DNA of 64,000 nucleotides from an uncultured Coriobacteriaceae bacterium (lineage in GTDB: Bacteria; Actinomycetota; Coriobacteriia; Coriobacteriales; Atopobiaceae), in the NCBI GenBank assembly GCA_902798915.1, contig CADBYM010000007.1, positions 1 to 64,000 of the forward strand, in the 5' to 3' direction. How positions within the stretch are numbered: the stretch's first letter is position 1; each line of letters opens with the position of its first letter. Positions 16,806 to 24,949 of this stretch are shown piece by piece. The position numbers and the translations under genes were made by a program. The notes under the pieces are model-generated. The model was not told the origin of the DNA, made no database searches, and worked only from the letters and a program-made list of their open reading frames with translations.

Positions 16806-17160
16806 TGTCTGCATGCACACAGAAAGGACGAGTCGCGCGCCAAGGCAAGGTTGGTACCGTTTGCCCGACAGATTCTGCATGTTTTTTGTCGGAGTGGGTA
16901 GTTTTTCGGGCAGGTTCGCCCACAGCGCGGAAACGAGCCTCGCATTTGCGCAGGTCAAAGGGGGTGCAATTAAGACCTCGCAAAATCCGAGGCCAGAAAA
17001 CGACCTATATCGCCAATTTTCCTGCAAGTCTCGTTGTTCAAATGGTACCAATATGGGAAGTGGGGAAGAGGCCACTGCTGGCGAAGACGGGACAATTTCC
17101 AATGGGATGACTTCTCATGAATCATAGAACTCTCTTGCGGATGGGCGCTGGGCCGTCGAG
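16806..17160. other. Gene-free stretch between repeat copy 2 and the GHKL gene
   Basis: No convincing gene. It holds a 6-bp inverted repeat, CCGACA (16865-16870) and TGTCGG (16887-16892), with a T6 run inside the loop, and a rather A/T-rich part around 16970-17050. A plus-strand frame running from 16537 to 17127 crosses this stretch but has no ribosome binding site, family motif or counterpart in repeat copy 1. Confidence 0.5.
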
Positions 17161-18717
17161 CTACATTGCCTCTTTGACAAGGGCGCTATCCGCAAACGCG
17201 TTGCACCACCGCCCCTTGTACTCCTCCACCACCTTGGGTTTTGTGAGTAGCATCTCCATCGCGTGTGTCAATGCGCTCCCGAACGACCCGGAAGAGTCTC
17301 CTCCGAACGCATGGCACGACTCATGCACGTAGGTGGCCACCGCGTCGTAGTAGCCTTCCTTCGTGAAGACGCTCTCCTTCAGGTAGATTTCGGTTACCTC
17401 GTATCGGACGAGCAGCCCGCGATTGTTCGACCCGCCCTTACGTGTCCTATTGAGCGTCGCCATGCCGTGGTATGCGGCCTTCAAATTGCGGATGACCTTT
17501 CGCGCAGGTACGGTCGCTTGGGTGAAGAAGCCTGTGTAGAGTGCGCCCATCAGTCCCTCGAGTATCTCGAAGCACCGATTCTCCATGGCGGTCGGAGCAT
17601 CATCGACCACAAACCCACCGCACTCCTCACACTTAGCTTCCAGGGTCGGGTATCCGAGTTTTCCGAATGCCTGCTGTACCAGTCGGTATGACACCTCTTG
17701 TCCCGACAGCCATGATCTGGCCTGATTCCTGCGATTGCGCTCGTGCATGGTACGCATTGGCCTCAGGCAAAGCAGGTTGGGGTGCTTCTCCACGAATCGC
17801 GCACGTGCTGCTGACGACCGGTCAAGTGCGTTAATCAGGTTGCAGATGACCGGATACCAAGAGTCAAAGTCATACTTCTTGGACGGAACCGAACCCCAAT
17901 TGCGCCGCATCTTCTCCAACATCAGCGCGGCGCCGTCGGGACTCATATGGTTGGCAACCTCCTCAAATACGTCCACGACGTCGAACGAGTAGAGCGCCTT
18001 CCGCTCTCTGTCCGACTTGCGCCAGTCGTGTAGGCATACGGCTAGGTTGAATGGGTTGGAGCCAAGTAGTTGATACCCGCAGAACACAATGCCCCTACGG
18101 CCAAAATCTCTGGTATATGGTAGCCGCTCGTCGTAAAGCGCCGAGCTCCTCGTGTAAACGGCACCTCGGGAGCCTTCCCATATCTTCTTGCCCAAGAGCG
18201 GGTTCTCAGGATAGTAGAAGCTTAGCAAGACGCTTTTGAAGAGTACGTAATCGTCTTTGCGGAGGTTCCCCAATACCAGCATGCTGCGGTTGGATTCTTC
18301 CACTTCGCGAACGTCGTACGCCAGCATCCTGATGCTTTGCCGGTCAATCGTCTCCATCGTGGTGGTTACTGTGAGTTCCCAGTCTCCGGACGCCATCTTG
18401 ACGGACCAGTGGAGGTCGCGATATGCGCACAGCGAGGCGATTTTGAATCCCTCGCCAAAGTAACCTGCGTGCGATTTTCCCGAACTGGTCTTCGTCGATG
18501 CTCCGAGGTGGAGCAGCCATTCGTAGCTGAAGCTGACTCCGTCCACCCAAATCGAGAGCTCCCCATTGTGAAACTCGTGCCGGAGCGCAGCTCCCCATTT
18601 CCGCGGTCCCACCGAGTCGTAGAAGTTCTGGACGAAGTCTCTGAGCACCTCGTATGTGCCCCATCGTACCGGATACGTCATGACGATGTTCAACGGTATT
18701 ATCTGTGCCCTTGCCAT
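17161..18717 (-). CDS. GHKL-ATPase-like protein with C-terminal HExxH motif
   Basis: A 518-residue protein that I do not recognise as a whole. The N-terminus looks like a GHKL (Hsp90/MutL/histidine-kinase-type) ATP-binding fold: N-box EVLRDFVQNFYDS (Glu23, Asn31, Asp34) and a glycine-rich lid GYFGEGFK (85-92). The first G-box (VDGVSFS) is weak. A possible zinc pair CEECGG lies near residue 355. Near the C-terminus VATYVHESCHAFGGD provides HExxH (465-469), typical of zinc metallopeptidases. Start: ATG 18717 follows GGGAGG by 10 bases; an ATG at 18786 has no such site. It lies 172 bases after the Cys-Ala-tail gene on the same strand. Confidence 0.65.
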   Translation of the reverse strand: MARAQIIPLNIVMTYPVRWGTYEVLRDFVQNFYDSVGPRKWGAALRHEFHNGELSIWVDGVSFSYEWLLHLGASTKTSSGKSHAGYFGEGFKIASLCAYRDLHWSVKMASGDWELTVTTTMETIDRQSIRMLAYDVREVEESNRSMLVLGNLRKDDYVLFKSVLLSFYYPENPLLGKKIWEGSRGAVYTRSSALYDERLPYTRDFGRRGIVFCGYQLLGSNPFNLAVCLHDWRKSDRERKALYSFDVVDVFEEVANHMSPDGAALMLEKMRRNWGSVPSKKYDFDSWYPVICNLINALDRSSAARARFVEKHPNLLCLRPMRTMHERNRRNQARSWLSGQEVSYRLVQQAFGKLGYPTLEAKCEECGGFVVDDAPTAMENRCFEILEGLMGALYTGFFTQATVPARKVIRNLKAAYHGMATLNRTRKGGSNNRGLLVRYEVTEIYLKESVFTKEGYYDAVATYVHESCHAFGGDSSGSFGSALTHAMEMLLTKPKVVEEYKGRWCNAFADSALVKEAM

Positions 18718-18889
18718 GCTTGTCGTGCCTCCCTGCCATACTCGTTTCGCGACAAAGGCCAGTGCCCAAAACAGCAAGTGCCCCATCGCATCAATAAAGA
18801 ATATACAGGATATACGCGCATCGTTTCAACTATCGAAGAGCACGAGGACCGTTACGCAGAAGGGGGACAGTCTCGAATGCGTGGCCCGG

Positions 18890-20209
18890 TCATGTGAGCT
18901 GGCGCAGCTTCAGGTTCGTGTTGTAGAAGTCCTTCGTGGAGCAACCGGCCCTGCCGCCACCGGCGCACGCGCAGGCGCAGGCGCACGCGCAACTTCTGGA
19001 GCGATGACCCCCACTCGAGCGATGACCGCCGCTGGAGCGATGGCTGCTGCTTCGCCGCCCCGTGGCGGCTCGGACGACGGGAGCTCGAACGACTGCGGGT
19101 ATGGTGCGTACGACCAGGTAGGTATCTGGCAGGTTGAGGTAGGCGTACTCGCCGTCCTTCACCTTGTCCCTCAACTCATTTGGGAGGTCAGCCTCCGAGA
19201 CGGGCGTCTCGCTCCTGATGAGGGTGTGTCCGCACTTGCTGCAAACAGTTTGGTTTCCCTCTCTGGGCGTGCCGCATTCCGTGCAGTAGCGGCAGTACTC
19301 GATCTTCGTGCGCTTGATCTGTTCGCCCGCCACAAAGCCCGAACCACTCGCGTAGGTATCAGTGCCTTTCTTGCGTAGGATGAGGAAGATGACTATCCAT
19401 CCCACGGGGCCTAGCGCCAAGAGCGTCGGCAGAAACACTATGATGAGCAAAACCCGCAGACACCCCACAAGACCGGTGGCTTTGCCCTTCTTTGCGACGG
19501 TCCAGACGCAAAGCGCGGTCACAGCCATCCCGACGATTGCGACAAGTACGGATACTATGCCGAAGCTCTTGTAGCGATTGCTTGCGTTGGACTTGCCGGA
19601 GTCGAACGCAAGGGCGTCGATCGGATAGTTGACGGTGACGGTAAATCGCTCGCCTTTGGAGAGGGACGTATTCCATACATAGTATCCATCATCTTGCCTC
19701 GTGGCGGGGCTGACGTTCGCCACGTCGTGGGCGTTCCACCTCACCTCAAGACTATCCACCCTGATGTTGTCAAACCAGCCGGGGGTGAACTCATAGGTGG
19801 CCTTGCTTGCAGACTTGCTGGCGACTCTGTACATGTCATCCTGCACCAGCTGGAAGTCGAACTTCACGACCTCGCCGGCATGATATGCCTTGTCGAGGTC
19901 GATGCGCACGTAGTCGCCGCCCGACGAGTCGTATCTGATGGACTTTACCGTCTTGCTCAATCCTTTAATCTCGCTGCAATGCTCGTTGGGAATGCCAACC
20001 TGTACCCACGTGAGAGGCCCTTCCGAGGTGGAGTCGAGCACCTTCCATTCGATGTGGTAGGTCATGGAAAGCGTGGCGTTGGCATTTGCCGTAACCGAGA
20101 CGTTGTAGGCTACGATCTCGTCGAGGTCACCTGTCGCCCACGCAGCGGTCGGTGGTGCGACCAGCGCAAAGATAAGCACTAACAGTACCGCGACAAGCCT
20201 CTTCCTCAT
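18890..20209 (-). CDS. Membrane protein with zinc ribbon and (Cys-Ala)5 C-terminal tail
   Basis: A 439-residue exported membrane protein. A signal peptide (about 1-26) is followed by an extracytoplasmic beta-rich part (about 27-205), resembling DUF2207-type proteins. Two membrane helices follow (about 222-243 and 253-278), then a zinc ribbon (CRYCTECGTPREGNQTVCSKCGH). The tail has Ser/His/Gly repeats (SSSHRSSGGHRSSGGHRS) and ends in SCACACACACAGGGRAGCS plus TKDFY. The Cys-Ala run with GGGRAGC is a recurring C-terminal motif in some Gram-positive proteins. Its start overlaps the stop of the radical SAM gene (ATGA), so the two are made together, which points to this tail as the enzyme's substrate. 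Confidence 0.75.
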   Translation of the reverse strand: MRKRLVAVLLVLIFALVAPPTAAWATGDLDEIVAYNVSVTANANATLSMTYHIEWKVLDSTSEGPLTWVQVGIPNEHCSEIKGLSKTVKSIRYDSSGGDYVRIDLDKAYHAGEVVKFDFQLVQDDMYRVASKSASKATYEFTPGWFDNIRVDSLEVRWNAHDVANVSPATRQDDGYYVWNTSLSKGERFTVTVNYPIDALAFDSGKSNASNRYKSFGIVSVLVAIVGMAVTALCVWTVAKKGKATGLVGCLRVLLIIVFLPTLLALGPVGWIVIFLILRKKGTDTYASGSGFVAGEQIKRTKIEYCRYCTECGTPREGNQTVCSKCGHTLIRSETPVSEADLPNELRDKVKDGEYAYLNLPDTYLVVRTIPAVVRAPVVRAATGRRSSSHRSSGGHRSSGGHRSRSCACACACACAGGGRAGCSTKDFYNTNLKLRQLT

Positions 20210-21636
20210 GTCTCCGCCTCCTCGTTCGTGACCGTGAGCGTGCTGGTGTCGGCGTCAGAATCTTCGTTGCGAGTCCTCAGTGGGCAGCGTCCGTCCATCT
20301 TGGCGGAGGCGGCGCGAATCGCCTTGCAACGCTCGCCGTACCAAATGTGGTCCCAGTCATCCGTGATCATGTCGCCCAGGGAACTCCCGGAAAGCCAGCT
20401 CTGACATGGTACGACGTGTCCCCCCGGTGTCACGGCCATGTTGCTGAGGCAGGCGCCGCACGTCGGGTCGGGTATGCCGAGGCCCCGGCAGAATCCTGGC
20501 TCTACCCAGCCGGGAGACGTGAAGCTGATCTCCATGTCGTGTGCATGACAGAAGCCCACGGCCTCGCGCAGGATCTGCTTCAGATCCTCCTCGCTGAGTT
20601 GCAGGCGCTGCGAATCCGGCTTGGTGGCGTTGCCTGTAATGATGAGACCCGAGCACGTCACGTACGTGACGTCGAACTCGTGCAAGAACTCGAGCGTTCG
20701 CACATAGTCGCGATTTGCCGTGCAGAGCGGTGTGTTGACGCTCAGGTTGAGGCCGGCGGCAAGCGAGTTCTTGATTCCCGTTACGGTGTCCGCATGGCGC
20801 GGAACGCCGACAAGCTCGTTGTGCGTGGACGCGTCGTGTGAGTAGAGCGTCACCTGCACGCTGTCGAGCGACGCCTCGTGCAACCGGTCGCAGTATTCGC
20901 GTGTGAGCCGTATGCCGTTCGTGTTCAGGCGCGTGACGAACCAGCGCGCGTGGTCGATGAGCTCGAAGAGGTCCTCGCGCATGGTCGGCTCGCCGCCCGT
21001 GAACGTCACCTGTGTGACGCCAGCCGTCCGGCACGTGTCGATGATGCGCTTCCAGTCCTCGGTTGGAAGTTCGGACTCCTCCGCGAGCGCCTGTCCCGCA
21101 GCGTAGCAGTGCACGCACCGCTGGTTGCAGTGCCAGCTTCCGCCTGATGTCATGGCGCTTACCATAAGGTCCATCCGGTGTGGGGCGCGCATGAGGGGCG
21201 CATATTCCCCGAGGGGCACGTACTGTATCGACTCGTCCACGGCCTCTCCCCGTGCCACTTGTGCGAACGTCGTCATGATGGTGCGGATGTCGTCGCGCAG
21301 TCGCCTTTTGCTCACGAACGGGTATACCTTTCGCATTGCCTTGCAGGTCATTCGCTGGATGTGCTCGACGTCCTCGTCGCTCACAGCGTGGCCGTCGTAG
21401 CGATTGACCTCTCGGATGAACTCGATGAGAAGGATGCTCCAAGAGACGTTTACGGGGATGACATCCTGTCCGTTGATGATGGCCACGCTCGAGCCGATCT
21501 CGCCGTCGGCACCTTCGACTAGCGGCGGTACGAGGTGGATGCGCACGACGCCCGGTCCGTCGGGGTTGAGCGTGCAGTGATACACCTCGTTGAAGTTCTG
21601 CTCGGCATATGCTCTCACTCGCTTGGGGACGGCCAT
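20206..21636 (-). CDS. Radical SAM/SPASM domain protein, peptide-maturase type
   Basis: A 476-residue iron-sulfur enzyme. The radical SAM cluster motif CNQRCVHC gives Cys170, Cys174 and Cys177; the glycine-rich GGEP motif follows (VTFTGGEPTMREDLFEL). A SPASM-like C-terminus has CRGLGIPDPTCGACLSNMAV, CQSWL and CPL, enough cysteines for auxiliary clusters. Residues 1-150 form an extra N-terminal domain I do not recognise. Radical SAM/SPASM proteins often modify ribosomally made peptides. The translationally coupled next gene ends in a Cys-Ala repeat. The open frame reaches 22416, but ATG 21636 follows GAGAGG by 8 bases and a promoter lies just upstream. Confidence 0.85.
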   Translation of the reverse strand: MAVPKRVRAYAEQNFNEVYHCTLNPDGPGVVRIHLVPPLVEGADGEIGSSVAIINGQDVIPVNVSWSILLIEFIREVNRYDGHAVSDEDVEHIQRMTCKAMRKVYPFVSKRRLRDDIRTIMTTFAQVARGEAVDESIQYVPLGEYAPLMRAPHRMDLMVSAMTSGGSWHCNQRCVHCYAAGQALAEESELPTEDWKRIIDTCRTAGVTQVTFTGGEPTMREDLFELIDHARWFVTRLNTNGIRLTREYCDRLHEASLDSVQVTLYSHDASTHNELVGVPRHADTVTGIKNSLAAGLNLSVNTPLCTANRDYVRTLEFLHEFDVTYVTCSGLIITGNATKPDSQRLQLSEEDLKQILREAVGFCHAHDMEISFTSPGWVEPGFCRGLGIPDPTCGACLSNMAVTPGGHVVPCQSWLSGSSLGDMITDDWDHIWYGERCKAIRAASAKMDGRCPLRTRNEDSDADTSTLTVTNEEAET

Positions 21637-21681
21637 GCGATGTCCTCTCGTGATGGTATTCTCAGATACAAGCACACGTTC

Positions 21682-21710
21682 AGAATAATGCAAGCATACT
21701 CGAGTGTAAA
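21682..21710 (-). promoter_or_regulatory. Promoter of the radical SAM operon
   Basis: Minus strand TTTACA (21710-21705), 17-base spacer, TATTCT (21687-21682), 46 bases before the radical SAM start. Confidence 0.5.
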
Positions 21711-21821
21711 ACACGCGATGCAGCAGATTCCGGCTGCGGCACCAAAGAGCGGGGCGTTCTCTCCGTTGTGGTGTTCTCACTGTTGTGATCTGTGCATTCC
21801 GAACCTGAGTCTGTCCCAAAA

Positions 21822-21852
21822 TGGCACCTTGGCAACCGATGCCAAGGTGCCA
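21822..21852. terminator. Perfect 13-bp hairpin between divergent operons
   Basis: TGGCACCTTGGCA (21822-21834) and TGCCAAGGTGCCA (21840-21852) with a 5-base loop. On the minus strand it is followed by TTTTGGGAC, so it could stop leftward transcription; on the plus strand it has no T-run. It sits between the divergent radical SAM and sortase genes, where no gene ends. It may be an insulator or a dispersed repeat. Confidence 0.45.
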
Positions 21853-21969
21853 CTCGACCCAGCTGGCATACGATTCCGGCCATCGAGCCAACCCGATGGC
21901 TATGCCCCGTGCCGCAACGAGTATTGTATAAATATTGCTGTGCAAAGGAGATGGCGGGGAGTCGGCTGC

Positions 21970-22959
21970 GTGAGGCGCATCGCAAACAACATGCTCACGG
22001 TGCTCATCGTCCTGATGGGGGTGGTGGGTGTCGGCCTGCTTGTCTACCCCACGTTCTCTGACTGGTGGAACAGCATGCATCAGAGCTACGCGATAGCGAA
22101 CTACGATCAGGTTGTGGCTGACCTCGACGAGCATCACTACGACGAGCTCCTCGCCAAGGCCGAGGCATACAATGCGGAGCTTGCCAAGACGGGTGTGAAC
22201 TGGAACATGTCTGAGAAGGACATGAGGCGATACAACTCCCTCCTCGACGTGACCGGCAACGGCATGATGGGTTATGTCGAAATCCCGAAGATACACATCA
22301 CCCTGCCTATCTATCACGGCACGCGCAACGCCGTTCTCCAAGTCGCCATCGGACACCTTTCTGGCACGTCTCTGCCGGTCGGCGGCAAGTCGACCCACTG
22401 CAGCGTGTCGGGCCACCGCGGCCTGCCCTCAGCGCGCCTCTTCACCGACATCGATTCGCTCGTGGAAGGTGACCTCTTTACCATTACCGTGCTCGACCGC
22501 GTGATGACCTACGAGGTCGACCAAGTGCGCATCGTGCTCCCCACCGAGCTCAACGACCTCGCAATCGAGTCCGGGCAGGACTACGTTACCCTCGTGACCT
22601 GCACCCCGTATGGCATCAACTCCCATCGTCTGCTCGTTCGCGGACACCGCACGAAGGGCGACCTCGACGTCGTTCTCGCCGATGCGGTGCGCATCGAGCC
22701 AGGAACCATCGCCGTCTATATGGCCATTCCCGTCATCGTCGCCTTGGTGATTTGGGTGCTGGTCATAACGGGCCGTCGTTCGAAGCGTCAGCGTACCGCC
22801 GAGGAGGCAGCGGAGGAGTTTCGCCGTCGCCGAGTCGAGCGCGAGGAGAAGGGCGCCGAGCCAGACGTCCTGCCCGTTGCTGCCGGTTTCGACCCGACGG
22901 ACGCCGAATCCGCGTTCGGTGCCTCTGCAGAATCCGTCACGCCGCATGAAGGAGGGTGA
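21970..22959 (+). CDS. Class C (pilin-polymerising) sortase
   Basis: Membrane transpeptidase that links pilins through their sorting signals. The 329-residue product has an N-terminal membrane helix (NNMLTVLIVLMGVVGVGLLV), catalytic His in SGHRG, catalytic Cys in TLVTCTPYGINSHRLLVRG with the following Arg, and a second membrane helix near the C-terminus (about 238-262), as is usual for class C. Start: GTG at 21970 after GGGGAG by 8 bases; the frame extends upstream but lacks family sequence. It ends one base before the next pilin gene. Confidence 0.9.
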   Translation: MRRIANNMLTVLIVLMGVVGVGLLVYPTFSDWWNSMHQSYAIANYDQVVADLDEHHYDELLAKAEAYNAELAKTGVNWNMSEKDMRRYNSLLDVTGNGMMGYVEIPKIHITLPIYHGTRNAVLQVAIGHLSGTSLPVGGKSTHCSVSGHRGLPSARLFTDIDSLVEGDLFTITVLDRVMTYEVDQVRIVLPTELNDLAIESGQDYVTLVTCTPYGINSHRLLVRGHRTKGDLDVVLADAVRIEPGTIAVYMAIPVIVALVIWVLVITGRRSKRQRTAEEAAEEFRRRRVEREEKGAEPDVLPVAAGFDPTDAESAFGASAESVTPHEGG

Positions 22960-22960
22960 C

Positions 22961-24109
22961 ATGCACAGCTCATCTAGCAATCACACCGCGTCCGTCGCAT
23001 CCCGTAGGTCAATGCGCCTGCCCATGTTCATTGCACTGCTTCTGGCGGCGGTGTTTGCGCTGCCCGCCAGCTATGCGCGTGCCGATGACGCCTCGGGCGA
23101 CGCGACCGGATCCGAGGGTGGCGGGACCCAAATCGGCTCTCTCACGCTGCTGCTCGGTGACGATTCGGGTGAGTCCGACAGCGTCATGACCGGAGGCGCC
23201 ATAGCACTGTACCGTGTAGCCACGGTCAACCGTGATGGCAACCCATATTATGATGTCGCCCATGGGCAGTTTGCCAACTCCAAGGGTGTTGCCCAGACGC
23301 TTGGCGAGATTCCCGCGATGGATAAGGACACCCTGGAAGAGAGAAACGCTGGCATTGCTTCCGAGCTCGAGTGGGAGGCGGCTCGTAGCGGCATGGTCCC
23401 GCTCACGTATCGGCGCATCACGGATGGCGAGGCCTCGTTCCCGAGCCTTGAGGAAGGCCTATACCTTGTGTGCCAGCCCGCGCTCTCCAAGGGGGACCTC
23501 ACGATTCACGCCTTCCTCATGTCCTTGCCGGACGTCAATGGCGACCTCAATGCGGTCGCGCACCCCAAGCCTGGCAACGGTCAAAGTCCCTGGAGCACGT
23601 ATCCGCCCGCTTGGTATATTGGTGGTCCGGATGACGACTCGGACGACGATGACGATGATCACGACGATGATGACATCACTGACGACGATGACGATGACGA
23701 CAGCGACGACGACGATGACGACGTTGATGATGACGATGATGAAGACGATGGCGACGAAGACGACGACGGTGATGACGACGATTCTGATGATGACGACGGT
23801 GACGGTGACGGCATCCATGACAACAACGGTGGGAGACAGAACCAGGGCACGTCATCACAAGCCTCTGATGGGACGAGGCACACGGTGACGATTGGCGCCG
23901 GCAGTGGTGACGGCACCGGCAACGTCAGCAGTTCGAAGATCAAGTCCCGCGTGCCCCAGACGGGCGATCGCACCATGTCGGTCGTACTCATTGCCGCTCT
24001 CGGCATCGCTATCGTACTGATAGGTGTCATCGTCGGGCGCATGCGTGGCAATCGGTCCTCTGACGCTGGCCGTCGGGATCGTCGCAGCCGACCCGACCGC
24101 AGAGCGTAG
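22961..24109 (+). CDS. Sortase-anchored pilin with long poly-Asp segment
   Basis: A 382-residue exported protein. The signal peptide is followed by a pilin-like domain (about 45-205), with the pattern GGAIALYRVATV... PSLEEGLYLVCQP... LTIHAFLMSLP seen in Gram-positive pilin subunits. Residues 222-287 are almost all Asp with scattered Ser, Gly and Glu. A Gly/Ser stretch leads to the sorting signal VPQTGD (331-336), a membrane helix and arginines. VPQTG is a variant of LPXTG. Start: ATG 22961 follows GGAGGG that overlaps the sortase end. The acidic run could bind calcium or act as a rigid spacer; neither is shown. Confidence 0.8.
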   Translation: MHSSSSNHTASVASRRSMRLPMFIALLLAAVFALPASYARADDASGDATGSEGGGTQIGSLTLLLGDDSGESDSVMTGGAIALYRVATVNRDGNPYYDVAHGQFANSKGVAQTLGEIPAMDKDTLEERNAGIASELEWEAARSGMVPLTYRRITDGEASFPSLEEGLYLVCQPALSKGDLTIHAFLMSLPDVNGDLNAVAHPKPGNGQSPWSTYPPAWYIGGPDDDSDDDDDDHDDDDITDDDDDDDSDDDDDDVDDDDDEDDGDEDDDGDDDDSDDDDGDGDGIHDNNGGRQNQGTSSQASDGTRHTVTIGAGSGDGTGNVSSSKIKSRVPQTGDRTMSVVLIAALGIAIVLIGVIVGRMRGNRSSDAGRRDRRSRPDRRA

Positions 24110-24112
24110 CCC

Positions 24113-24730
24113 ATGAGACGCTCGTCCAGAGCTCGTGTGTTTGTCGCGGTTGGCGCAATCATGCTCGCTGTGGCTGCGGTCTTAGCTGCCAGTGGCGTGT
24201 TTGATGACCTTCAGGCGACGCATGCCAGTGCCACGGTTCTGAGGCAACTCAACGAGCGTCGGCCAAAGCCCTTTACGGCTGACGCCCCTGCGCAACTCTC
24301 GGCAAGCCGCAATCCCGACGCAAGTCGCTACGTCGAGGATGCCAGCATGCCTGCGGAGGCTGTCGGGTCGTACGACTACATCGGCTCGATTGCCATCCCC
24401 GTACTCGGCATCGATCTGCCTGTCGCATCCGAGACCGACGACGAGCGGCTACGGATAAGTCCGTGTCGGTACCAGGGCAGCTACCTGACGAGTGACCTTA
24501 TCATCTGTGGTCAAGGCTATGCCGGTCACTTCGGCATGATCGGCACGCTTGGTATCCGTGACGAGGTGCGCTTCGTCACCGTCGATGGAGCGATGTACCA
24601 CTATATTGTCAGCAACATCGAGACGGACCGCCTGGAGGACATCGACGCCATCATGCACGATTGGGACTTGACGCTCTTCACCTTTGGTGCAGGCGACTCC
24701 GTTCGCGTCGTTCGGTGCGTGCGCGCATAA
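24113..24730 (+). CDS. Sortase-like protein lacking catalytic His and Cys
   Basis: A 205-residue protein with an N-terminal membrane helix (about 9-27) and a sortase fold matching class B-type sequences: GSIAIPVLGIDLPV, then CGQGYAGHFGMIGTL and RFVTVDGAMYHYIVSNIE, and finally DLTLFTFGAGDSVRVVRC. Active relatives have GHNY and LFTC at these places. Here the His is Gln134 and the Cys is Phe191; the Arg (198) is kept. The frame is intact, and the gene lies 3 bases after a pilin gene in a pilus operon. The likely role is non-catalytic, such as a chaperone or adaptor for the pilus or the giant protein. Confidence 0.75.
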   Translation: MRRSSRARVFVAVGAIMLAVAAVLAASGVFDDLQATHASATVLRQLNERRPKPFTADAPAQLSASRNPDASRYVEDASMPAEAVGSYDYIGSIAIPVLGIDLPVASETDDERLRISPCRYQGSYLTSDLIICGQGYAGHFGMIGTLGIRDEVRFVTVDGAMYHYIVSNIETDRLEDIDAIMHDWDLTLFTFGAGDSVRVVRCVRA

Positions 24731-24949
24731 GAGCTGGACACATGCCGCTTGCCGCTAATCGCAAGAAAACAACCGCATGGGCACTTGGGGTCCATTCAGC
24801 GACGTCTCAGGATGACTTCTCAGGTAACATAGCATCTTGAACATCTATATAGCGTTGACGTGCGAACAGTGGACGACAACACGCGACAGCTTCTTTGAGC
24901 GGGATTTGCGGGTTGTTGTATCGAAAAGAACTCGAGGGGGACCACGAAA

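Noticed and set aside
16537..17127. 196-codon plus-strand frame across repeat copy 2 and beyond
   Set aside because: It begins at TTG without a proper ribosome binding site, is closed by a stop after 42 codons in repeat copy 1, and its second half is low-complexity intergenic sequence. The overlapping minus-strand 37-codon frame fits conservation better.
20206..22416. Radical SAM protein starting 260 codons further upstream
   Set aside because: The extension runs through the promoter, the 13-bp hairpin and the divergent sortase gene, and has no family similarity.
23626..23820. Possible CRISPR or microsatellite array
   Set aside because: The repetition is codon-level GAC/GAT in one frame of a coding gene, without spacers.
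23459..23858. Minus-strand Val/Ile- and Ser-rich frames opposite the poly-Asp pilin segment
   Set aside because: They are direct translations of the reverse of GAC/GAT repeats and have no independent support.
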